A stretch of 12,272 bases of DNA from contig CAZWFN010000171.1 in the NCBI GenBank assembly GCA_964633205.1, positions 1-12,272 of the forward strand, given 5' to 3'. Under the pieces are notes generated by a model, which was not told where the DNA came from, did not search any database, and saw nothing but the letters and a program-made list of their open reading frames with translations. The position numbers and the translations under genes are program-made. The DNA is from CAYVQE01 sp964633205. GTDB taxonomy: Bacteria; Myxococcota; B64-G9. This document shows, in pieces, positions 6,064 to 12,272 of the stretch (position 1 is the stretch's first letter; every line of letters begins with the position of its first letter).

Positions 6064-7623
6064 ATGAGAATCATCTGCATTTCCCGCGGCAGCGACAGCA
6101 GCGGCAAGGAGCTTGCGGCCGAACTGGCCCGCAAGCTGGACTGGCCCTGCTTGAGCAGGGAGACCATCGTGGACGCGGCGATCAAGGAAGGCATCGCCGT
6201 GGGCAAGCTGGAAGCGGCCATGCTCAAGCCCGGCCGCATCGGCGAACGATTGCTGGCGGAGAGGGACTACTATCAGGCCTTCGCCACCGACTTCCTCTGC
6301 TCCAAGGCTGAGGCGTCCAACCTGGTCTACCACGGCCGCACCGGACACCTGCTCCTGCCGGGCATCAGCCACATGCTCCGGCTGCGGGTGGTCAAGAACA
6401 TGGAGGCCCGGATCAACAGCGTCGTCATGCGTCTGGGCATCCCCTGGAAAAAGGCCCGGGAGTACATCGAAGCGGTGGATGAGGACCGGCGGCTCTGGAG
6501 CCGGTCGCTCTACAACCGGGAGTGGGACGAGAACCAGGAGTACGACCTGATCGTCAACCTGGAGAACATGGCCTGTAACAACGCCGCGGCCGCCCTGGTG
6601 GCGATGGCCTCCTTGCCCGACTTCCAGCCCACGCCCGCCTCTGAGCAGGCCCTGGCCAATCTCCACCTGGCGGCCCGGGTGCGGCTGGCCATGTGCCGCG
6701 ACAAGCGGCTGGACGAGGTGCTGGTCAAGGTCACCGCCGACCGGGGCGACGTCCTGGTCAGCTACCAGCCGCGCGATGTCTCGGTCGGCCAGTACATCCC
6801 CGAGGTGGTCGAAAAGGTGGAAGGGGTGCGGCACGTCCAGTGCACCATGGCTGCTTCCACCATCCTGTGGGTGCAGGAGCGGTTCCAGGCCCGCTCGGAC
6901 ACCTACGAGCAGATCACCAGCCTGGCCCGGAGCTGGAACGCTGCCGTGGAGCTCCTCCGATACGTGGCCGTCGAGGAAAATGGCGACGCCTGCGAGGAGA
7001 CCCCGACGCCCGAAGCCGGCCCCGATGCGGCGGTGGAGGATCAGCCCGCCGCGGCGGAGGCCGAGAAGTCGGATGCGGCGGGGGCGGAATATAACGGTGG
7101 CATCGAGGACGATGTGCCGGGCGAGCCGGCCGATGAGGACGGCGGAATGTCGGCCACCCACGCGGCCCTGGCCGCCGACGCCTTGGCCGGACGGGCCCGA
7201 GCCGTTCGGCAGCCCCCCCCGGATTTCATCGAGCGCCTCGATGGCCGGGAAAAATATTCGCTGGTGGTGCTGGGAGAGGTCTTCTGCGACAAGGGCCACG
7301 CGGCCCAGGTCCGTCGGACCCGGGAGCTGGCCGCGGGCATCAACGAGGCCCTGAAGGTGCCCCTGGTGGAAGCCGCCGATTTGAAGAAGACATTCGGCTT
7401 CACCGTCGGGCAGGCATTCAAGGTGCTGTTCTTCCTGGTTCTGGTGGCCGCCGTCCTGGCCGCGGTCTTTTTCAACGAGGAAGCGGTTGCTCAGAACCTG
7501 CGCCAGGATGAGACCCTCTACAAGGTGCTGGTGGCGGCCGGTGTGTTCGCCCTGGTGCCCACCTTCGCTTACCTGTGGGGCTCGGTGACCGGCAAGCTCC
7601 TGGAACTGGCCGGGATCAAGTGA
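6064..7623 (+). CDS. Cytidylate-kinase-like protein with BON-like region and membrane tail
   Basis: A 519-residue multidomain protein. Residues 1-180 match the cytidylate-kinase-like (Cmk_2) family: P-loop variant GSDSSGKE (9-16), DWPCLSRETI (26-35), LVYHGRTGH (87-95) and an acidic DEDRRLWSRSLY (139-150). Residues 193-275 resemble a BON domain, with VSVGQYIPEVVEKVEGVRHVQC. Residues 305-385 are an acidic, Ala/Pro-rich linker. Residues 395-445 are an alpha/beta segment (EKYSLVVLGEVFCDKGH), followed by two membrane helices at about 450-470 and 487-508. The protein is therefore probably held at the membrane by its C-terminus with the kinase-like part in the cytoplasm. The ATG at 6064 has GAGGTG (6050-6055) upstream; an in-frame GTG at 6055 is possible. 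True CMP kinase activity is not assured, as members of this family are regulatory or uncharacterised. The TSUP permease follows after 55 bases, suggesting a functional link. Confidence 0.85.
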   Translation: MRIICISRGSDSSGKELAAELARKLDWPCLSRETIVDAAIKEGIAVGKLEAAMLKPGRIGERLLAERDYYQAFATDFLCSKAEASNLVYHGRTGHLLLPGISHMLRLRVVKNMEARINSVVMRLGIPWKKAREYIEAVDEDRRLWSRSLYNREWDENQEYDLIVNLENMACNNAAAALVAMASLPDFQPTPASEQALANLHLAARVRLAMCRDKRLDEVLVKVTADRGDVLVSYQPRDVSVGQYIPEVVEKVEGVRHVQCTMAASTILWVQERFQARSDTYEQITSLARSWNAAVELLRYVAVEENGDACEETPTPEAGPDAAVEDQPAAAEAEKSDAAGAEYNGGIEDDVPGEPADEDGGMSATHAALAADALAGRARAVRQPPPDFIERLDGREKYSLVVLGEVFCDKGHAAQVRRTRELAAGINEALKVPLVEAADLKKTFGFTVGQAFKVLFFLVLVAAVLAAVFFNEEAVAQNLRQDETLYKVLVAAGVFALVPTFAYLWGSVTGKLLELAGIK

Positions 7624-7678
7624 TGCCGGCGACCGCGAGACCGGCCCGACGGCCGACCGCAGGAGGAGAACGACGACC

Positions 7679-8779
7679 ATGACGCCAGAATTGTCTCAGA
7701 TATTCATCCACCTGGATGCGCAGACCATCGCCGAGATCATCGTCATCGGCTTCATCGGCGGGACCTTGTCGGGCTTCATCGGCAGCGGCGGCGCCTTCTT
7801 CATGACCCCGGGGATGATGAACCTGGGGGTGCCGGGCATCGTGGCCGTGGGCAGCAACATCACCCACAAGTTCGGCAAGGCCATGATGGGTTCGAAGAAG
7901 CACGGCGATATGGGCAACGTGGACCGCAAGTTGGGTATCTTCCTCATCTTCACCTCCTTTCTGGGGATTCGCCTGGCGGTCTGGATCAACACCACGCTCT
8001 TCGAGGGCGGCGGTGGCAGCCACGGCGAAGGGGGTGGCAGCGCCGGATCCGACCTCTACATCTCGGCCATCTTCATCGTAGTCCTGTCGGTGGTGGCCCT
8101 GTCCATGCTCCGCGATTCGCTCAAATCCCGCCACGTGCAGTCGAGCCCGTCGCGCCGCATCAGTGAGTTTCTCAGCCGCTTCAGGCTCGATCCCTTGATC
8201 TACTTCCCGGTCTCCGACGTGCGGATCTCGCTCTGGGTCATCCTGCTGGTCGGTCTGGCCACCGGCTATCTGGCCGGAACCATCGGCGTCGGCGGCTTCA
8301 TCGGTGTACCGGCCATGATCTACGTCTTCGGCATTCCCACGACGGTGGCCACCGGGACCGAGTTGTTCTTGGCCATGTTCATGGGCGCCTTCGGCGCGCT
8401 GAACTACGCCTTCATGGGCTACGTCGATCTGCGCATCACCCTGTTGCTCTTCCTCGGATCGCTGGTCGGCATCTACCTGGGCGCCTACGGGACCAAGGTC
8501 GTGCGAGAGAGCATGATCCGCATGGTCACCTCGGTCCTGATCCTGCTGTGCGTCCTCAGCCGGGCCATCACCGTGCCGCTGTACCTTCACGATCTGGGGG
8601 TCATCGAACTCAACCCGGCGCTGAGGCCCTATTGTGAACAGGGCAGCAAGGGGGTGCTCTTTCTGGCCGGTATCTCCGGCTGTCTGATCATCCTGGTCGC
8701 CGTCTTCCGGCAGTACGTGCGACGAAGGCGGACGGTGTCCCGCTTGAAGGTGACCAATCAGGAAGAGGCCGCGAGCTGA
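7679..8779 (+). CDS. TauE/SafE (TSUP) family membrane permease
   Basis: A polytopic inner-membrane transporter of 366 residues with about eight hydrophobic segments. The two internally repeated TSUP signatures are clear: GFIGSGGAFFMTPGMM (32-47) and GTIGVGGFIGVPAMI (200-214), each beginning a half of the protein. Between the halves is a gly-rich, His-containing loop (FEGGGGSHGEGGGSAG, about 109-124) and a basic loop (about 144-170). Family members export or import sulfite, sulfoacetate, organosulfonates or other small organic acids; the substrate here cannot be deduced. The start ATG at 7679 has AGGAGGA (7661-7667) upstream, about 11 bases away. A basic cytoplasmic tail (RQYVRRRRTVSRLK) follows the last helix. 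Its place between a cytidylate-kinase-like protein and a response regulator suggests a transporter under signalling control. Confidence 0.92.
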   Translation: MTPELSQIFIHLDAQTIAEIIVIGFIGGTLSGFIGSGGAFFMTPGMMNLGVPGIVAVGSNITHKFGKAMMGSKKHGDMGNVDRKLGIFLIFTSFLGIRLAVWINTTLFEGGGGSHGEGGGSAGSDLYISAIFIVVLSVVALSMLRDSLKSRHVQSSPSRRISEFLSRFRLDPLIYFPVSDVRISLWVILLVGLATGYLAGTIGVGGFIGVPAMIYVFGIPTTVATGTELFLAMFMGAFGALNYAFMGYVDLRITLLLFLGSLVGIYLGAYGTKVVRESMIRMVTSVLILLCVLSRAITVPLYLHDLGVIELNPALRPYCEQGSKGVLFLAGISGCLIILVAVFRQYVRRRRTVSRLKVTNQEEAAS

Positions 8780-8796
8780 GAAGCGAGGAAAACGCC

Positions 8797-9189
8797 ATGG
8801 ATCATCCGCTCAAGATCATGCTGGTGGACGATGAATCCATTGTCGGCAAGCGTTTGAAGCCGTCTCTGGAGAAATCCGGTTACGAGGTGGAGGTCTTCGA
8901 GGACGGGCAGGGCGCCATCGACCGGCTGTCGCAGGAGCACTTCGACATCCTGGTCACGGACGTGCGTATGGACGAGGTGGACGGCCTGGAGGTGCTGGCC
9001 CACGCCATCGCCCGCTCGAAACGGACCAAGGTGATCATCATCACCGGCTACGCCACGGTGGAGCTGGCCCGCGAGACGCTGGTCAAGGGTGCCTTTGATT
9101 TCATCGCCAAGCCGTTCAAACCGGCGGACCTGAGGAAGATCATCGAGCAGGCCCGGGTGCAATTGGAAAAGGACGACGCGAGCGGGTGA
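8797..9189 (+). CDS. Single-domain response regulator (CheY-like receiver)
   Basis: The 130-residue protein is a receiver domain only, with no output domain. All key residues are present: acidic pair Asp11-Asp12, phospho-acceptor Asp55 (in LVTDVRM), Thr83 (in IIITGYA) and Lys105 (in FIAKPF). It probably acts as a phosphorelay intermediate, phosphate sink or protein-interaction switch. The ATG at 8797 has GAGGA upstream. It lies 17 bases after the permease and 34 bases before the PEP-binding protein, so it is almost certainly cotranscribed. The likely phospho-donor is the membrane sensor starting at 11652, which would then feed this protein, the NtrC-type regulator, or both. Confidence 0.94.
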   Translation: MDHPLKIMLVDDESIVGKRLKPSLEKSGYEVEVFEDGQGAIDRLSQEHFDILVTDVRMDEVDGLEVLAHAIARSKRTKVIIITGYATVELARETLVKGAFDFIAKPFKPADLRKIIEQARVQLEKDDASG

Positions 9190-9223
9190 AGCAGGCTCGA
9201 CTCGGCGGGAGGGCGAGGAGATC

Positions 9224-11611
9224 ATGGCTGACGGAGCGCTGGCCCAGGAGTTCCAATTAAAGGTCGAGTTCTTGCGCTCGCTTTTGAAGAAGAACGGCGC
9301 CGCGTTGCGACTGATGGCCGACCTGGAGGCGGATCTCGATTTCTATGCCCGCGGGTCGGATGACATGCGGTGTCGGGTCCGGCGCATCGTGGACGAAACC
9401 CAGCTCATGGCCCAGGAATTGAACCGCTTGACCGGGGGCCGGTACAAGGCCCTCCATTCGGTCCTGCACGAGATATGGGGCCGCATCCGCCAGGAGATGG
9501 ACACCGAGGCGGACGGGGCACCCCGCTTGGCCTGCGGGCTGGACGACGAGGCGGCCCTGGACGCGCTCCTGGTGGGCGGCAAGGCCTCGGCCCTGGCCCG
9601 GCTGCGGGCTCGCATGCCCGAGGCCGTGCCGGACGGCTTCGTCCTCACCACCGACGCTTGGCGGGCGGTGCTGCGCCACAACCGACTCGAGGAGAAGCTG
9701 GGACCGTTGATGCGGGACTTCGTCTCGGTGCGCGACCCGCATCAGCGGCGCTCCCGGGTGGGTGCCATGCGGGCCGCCATCCTCGGGGCCAGGTTGCCGG
9801 ACGCGGTCGGCGATGCCTTGCTCGATTGGTCCCGGATCGGTCACGGCCTGTGGGCGGTCCGGTCCAGCGCCGTGTCCGAGGACGGCCGTTTGTCCTTCGC
9901 CGGTCAATTCGACAGTCGGCTGCAAGTGCCCGCTGATGGCCTCGGGCGGGCCTATCTGGAGGTTCTGGCCAGCCGCTTCTCGGAGCGGGCCATCAGCTAC
10001 CGTTTCCAGCACGGGGTTCGGGAAGGGGCTGCGGCCATGGCCGTGCTGTTCATGCCCATGGTCGATCCGACCGCGGCGGGTGTGCTCTACACCTCGGACC
10101 CGGCTGGCCGGCATCCGCAGGGCATGGTGGTCAGTGCCGTGGCCGGCCTGGCCGATGGGCTGGTGCGGGGCGAGGCGCAGGGGGAGTTGATCATGCTGCC
10201 CAGCGCCGCGCCGCTGCCGGCCTTCCTGAGCCAGGCCGTGGCGTCCGAGTTGGAAGGCCTGGCCCGGGACGCGCGCGAGCTGTTCGGGTACGAGTTGGAC
10301 ATGGAATGGGCCGCCGATGAGGCCGGCCGCGTTCGGCTGCTGCAGGCCCGGCCCCTCCGGGCGGTGGAAGCGGCGGAGGCGGCCGGGGATGTTGACGCGC
10401 GGCCGGAGACGCCACTGGCCGAAGGCGGCTTCACCCTGTCACCGGGGCGCGCCGAAGGGCCGGTGGAGCGCATGGAGCCCGGCCGTCCCTGGCGGACGCA
10501 GCGGGAGTCGCCCGTCCTGGTGGCCCGGGAGGGCCGCCCGGAGATGACGCCGGTGCTGCCGGGGCTGGCCGCTTTGCTCCTGGCCGACGGGAATCCGGTC
10601 AGCCATCTGGCCACCCTGGCCCGCGAGCTGGGCATCCCCTGCGTCTACCGGCTCGGGGCGCAGACCGATCTCTTGCGGGATGGCGAGACGGTCAGCGTCG
10701 ATGCCACCACCCGGCGCATCTTTCGGGGATCCCGCTGGCCGGCCTGCCGGGAGCGGACCTTGGCCCGGACGAGCCAGGGCGGCGACCGATCCCGATCCGG
10801 GCCCTTGCGCGATCTGGTCCTGTCGCTGAACCTGACCGACCCCTTTCGCCAGAAGTTTCAAGCCAAGAGCTGCCGTTCCGTACACGACGTGATCCGCCTG
10901 ATCCACGAGATGTCGGTTCGGGCCATGTTCTCCCTGGGCGATCAGCGCAGCCGGCCCTGGCGACGCAAGCCCGCGCTCTTGGATTCGCAGCTGCCCTTCA
11001 AGGTGCGGGTGCTGGATCTGGACGGATGCGCGAGCGCATCCGGTCGCGTCCGGCCCGAGGAGATCGCCAGCCGGCCCTTCGAGGCATTCTGGCGGGGCGT
11101 CGCCGATCCGCGGGTGTCCTGGGCGGCCCGGCCCATGCCGGAGATGGCGGGCATGCCTGCGGATTTCGCCGAGCAGGTGCTGGGCGGCAGCCGGGGACCG
11201 CGTCGGCCCCATTCGCCAAACTACATGGTGGTGGCCCGGGACTACCTCAACCTCAACGCCCGGCTCGCCTACCAGTACGTCATGGTCGAGGCCGTGGTGG
11301 GCCGCCAGCGGGAGAACAACCGGGTGCACTTCCGCCACCGGGGCGGTGGGGCGAGCGGGGACCGCCGCCGCCGGGCGGCCCGTTTTCTCGAAACCGTGCT
11401 GCGGCGATCGGGCTTTGAAGTCGATCGCCATGACGAACTGGTCAACGCCTGGCTCCGCGATTACCCGCCGGCCGAATGCGACGAAAGCCTTGGCCTGCTG
11501 GGGCGCTTGCTGGCCTGCGCCCGGCAGATCGACACGACCCTGTCCTCCGACCAGGTGGTGAACTGGCTGGTGGATCGCTTCCTGATCGAGGCGTACGATT
11601 CCTTTGCCTGA
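9224..11611 (+). CDS. PEP/pyruvate-binding phosphotransfer protein with non-standard C-terminus
   Basis: A 795-residue cytoplasmic protein related to PEP synthase and pyruvate phosphate dikinase. Residues 10-95 are helical (FLRSLLKKNGAALRLMADLE). Residues 115-380 are the ATP-grasp-like PPDK nucleotide-binding domain: GGKASALARL (118-127), AVRSSAVSED (211-220), SFAGQFDS (224-231), a distal ELDMEWA and LLQARPL (372-378). Residues 400-500 are the swivelling phosphohistidine domain with candidate His461 in NPVSHLATLARELGIPCV (457-474). The PEP-binding TIM barrel expected next is absent. Instead a roughly 260-residue region follows (about 530-790), with DYLNLNARLAYQYVMVEA (673-690) and HFRHRGGGASGDRRRRAARF (702-721). 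Similar C-termini are recalled from PPDK-like proteins of sulfate reducers. It may therefore transfer phosphate to a protein or unusual acceptor rather than make PEP. GAGGAG (9215-9220) precedes the ATG. Confidence 0.88.
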   Translation: MADGALAQEFQLKVEFLRSLLKKNGAALRLMADLEADLDFYARGSDDMRCRVRRIVDETQLMAQELNRLTGGRYKALHSVLHEIWGRIRQEMDTEADGAPRLACGLDDEAALDALLVGGKASALARLRARMPEAVPDGFVLTTDAWRAVLRHNRLEEKLGPLMRDFVSVRDPHQRRSRVGAMRAAILGARLPDAVGDALLDWSRIGHGLWAVRSSAVSEDGRLSFAGQFDSRLQVPADGLGRAYLEVLASRFSERAISYRFQHGVREGAAAMAVLFMPMVDPTAAGVLYTSDPAGRHPQGMVVSAVAGLADGLVRGEAQGELIMLPSAAPLPAFLSQAVASELEGLARDARELFGYELDMEWAADEAGRVRLLQARPLRAVEAAEAAGDVDARPETPLAEGGFTLSPGRAEGPVERMEPGRPWRTQRESPVLVAREGRPEMTPVLPGLAALLLADGNPVSHLATLARELGIPCVYRLGAQTDLLRDGETVSVDATTRRIFRGSRWPACRERTLARTSQGGDRSRSGPLRDLVLSLNLTDPFRQKFQAKSCRSVHDVIRLIHEMSVRAMFSLGDQRSRPWRRKPALLDSQLPFKVRVLDLDGCASASGRVRPEEIASRPFEAFWRGVADPRVSWAARPMPEMAGMPADFAEQVLGGSRGPRRPHSPNYMVVARDYLNLNARLAYQYVMVEAVVGRQRENNRVHFRHRGGGASGDRRRRAARFLETVLRRSGFEVDRHDELVNAWLRDYPPAECDESLGLLGRLLACARQIDTTLSSDQVVNWLVDRFLIEAYDSFA

Positions 11612-11651
11612 TCGCGGCCAGCGGTCGAAACAAGCCGAGGCGGAGGATCCC

Positions 11652-12272
11652 TTGCCGGACGAGAGACAGGACGATCTGCTCGGGGACATGGTGGCCTGCA
11701 CCAGCGTACGCTTGACCCACCGCCCAGCTTTTCGCATTCGGACCCGTCTGGCGCTCTCCTTTTTAGTCATCTTCACCCTGTGCGCCGTGGTCATCCTGTG
11801 GATTTTCTACATCCTGTCCACGATCCAGGAACGGATCCATTTCCTGGAGGTGGCCGACATCTACATGAGCGAGGTGCAGCAGGCCAGACGCTACGAGAAG
11901 AACTTCCTGCTCTACGGTACGGCCATCGAGCAGGCCCTGTCGCACAGCCGAAAGGCCAACCGCCTGCTCCAGGACAACCGGGACATGGTGGAGCGGGTGC
12001 TCGGCTCGGCGAGGTACGAGAGCCTGTCGCTGCACATCTCCTATTACCAGGGGCTGCTGGAGCGGATGCACGGCGGGTCGGGCACCGAGGAAGCCCGGGC
12101 CCTGGTGCCGGAACTGCGGGACCACGGCGCCAAGATGATCTCCTATGCCCTGGAGCTCTCCAAATGGGAGCGGGACGCCCTGGATCGGGCCTTCGTCATG
12201 GCCCGGCGGGTGCCCTTCATTTTCCTTGGCGTCTTGCTCGTGCTTATGCTGGTCATCTCCGCCTTCCTGACC
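11652..12272 (+). CDS. Membrane sensor, probable histidine kinase (partial, 3' end outside window)
   Basis: The first 207 codons are present and the frame is open to the window edge. The start is TTG at 11652, chosen because GGAGG (11642-11646) sits five bases upstream. Residues 28-33 are basic, a first membrane helix spans about 34-55 (LALSFLVIFTLCAVVILWIF), residues 56-185 form a periplasmic all-helical sensor region, and a second membrane helix begins near 187 (VPFIFLGVLLVLML). The sensor contains ARRYEKNFLLYG (about 78-89), a motif style seen in helical-bundle ligand-binding domains of histidine kinases and chemoreceptors. HAMP and kinase domains would lie beyond the edge. A methyl-accepting protein or cyclase cannot be excluded, but the neighbouring receiver proteins favour a kinase. 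It follows the PEP-binding protein by 40 bases. Confidence 0.75.
   Translation, partial: MPDERQDDLLGDMVACTSVRLTHRPAFRIRTRLALSFLVIFTLCAVVILWIFYILSTIQERIHFLEVADIYMSEVQQARRYEKNFLLYGTAIEQALSHSRKANRLLQDNRDMVERVLGSARYESLSLHISYYQGLLERMHGGSGTEEARALVPELRDHGAKMISYALELSKWERDALDRAFVMARRVPFIFLGVLLVLMLVISAFLT

Noticed and set aside
5941..7680. Long open frame on the minus strand across the cytidylate-kinase-like gene
   Set aside because: The plus strand carries recognisable Cmk_2 and BON-like sequence with a good ribosome-binding site; the minus-strand product has no coherent pattern.
10439..11794. Long open frame on the minus strand across the end of the PEP-binding gene
   Set aside because: High-GC shadow of a real gene; it crosses two plus-strand genes and a clear Shine-Dalgarno and start for the sensor.

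Overview
The window is GC-rich and bacterial, with tightly packed genes. The combination of a sigma-54 response regulator, a TauE/SafE permease beside a cytidylate-kinase-like protein, and a PEP/pyruvate-binding protein with a non-standard C-terminus resembles gene neighbourhoods of Desulfobacterota (former Deltaproteobacteria). That assignment comes from family recall and was not tested by a search.

Layout. (1) 271-1659: a membrane-anchored class III adenylate cyclase. (2) 1660-2640: about 1 kb without an intact gene, holding two copies of an 18-base REP-like repeat, GC-rich inverted repeats and a frame-broken remnant of a probable transposase-like gene. (3) 2641-3549, minus strand: a 302-residue protein of unknown function. 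(4) 3795-5162: an NtrC-type response regulator, divergent from gene 3. (5) 5163-5596: a 434-base regulatory region. (6) 5597 to the window end: six co-directional genes with gaps of 5, 55, 17, 34 and 40 bases. They encode a universal stress protein, a cytidylate-kinase-like/BON/membrane protein, a TauE/SafE (TSUP) permease, a single-domain response regulator, a PEP/pyruvate-binding phosphotransfer protein and the start of a membrane sensor, probably a histidine kinase, cut by the window edge.

The most interesting signal is regulatory. A dyad of consensus TGTTGC-N5-GCAACA occurs three times, only in the two intergenic regions flanking the NtrC-type gene. Two copies lie upstream of a near-perfect sigma-54 (-24/-12) promoter in front of the six-gene operon. 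The third lies between the regulator and the divergent 302-residue gene, which has its own strong sigma-54 element on the minus strand. The third copy also overlaps the -35 of a sigma-70-like promoter for the regulator. The simplest reading is a local regulon: the regulator binds the dyads, activates both the operon and the orphan gene through sigma-54 RNA polymerase, and autoregulates.

How the operon products cooperate is inference. The sensor and the two receiver proteins would form a phosphorelay or branched two-component pathway. The TSUP permease would move a small anion (a sulfur oxyanion or organic acid), and the cytidylate-kinase-like and PEP-binding proteins add nucleotide and phosphohistidine chemistry. 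The substrate and signal cannot be read from the sequence.
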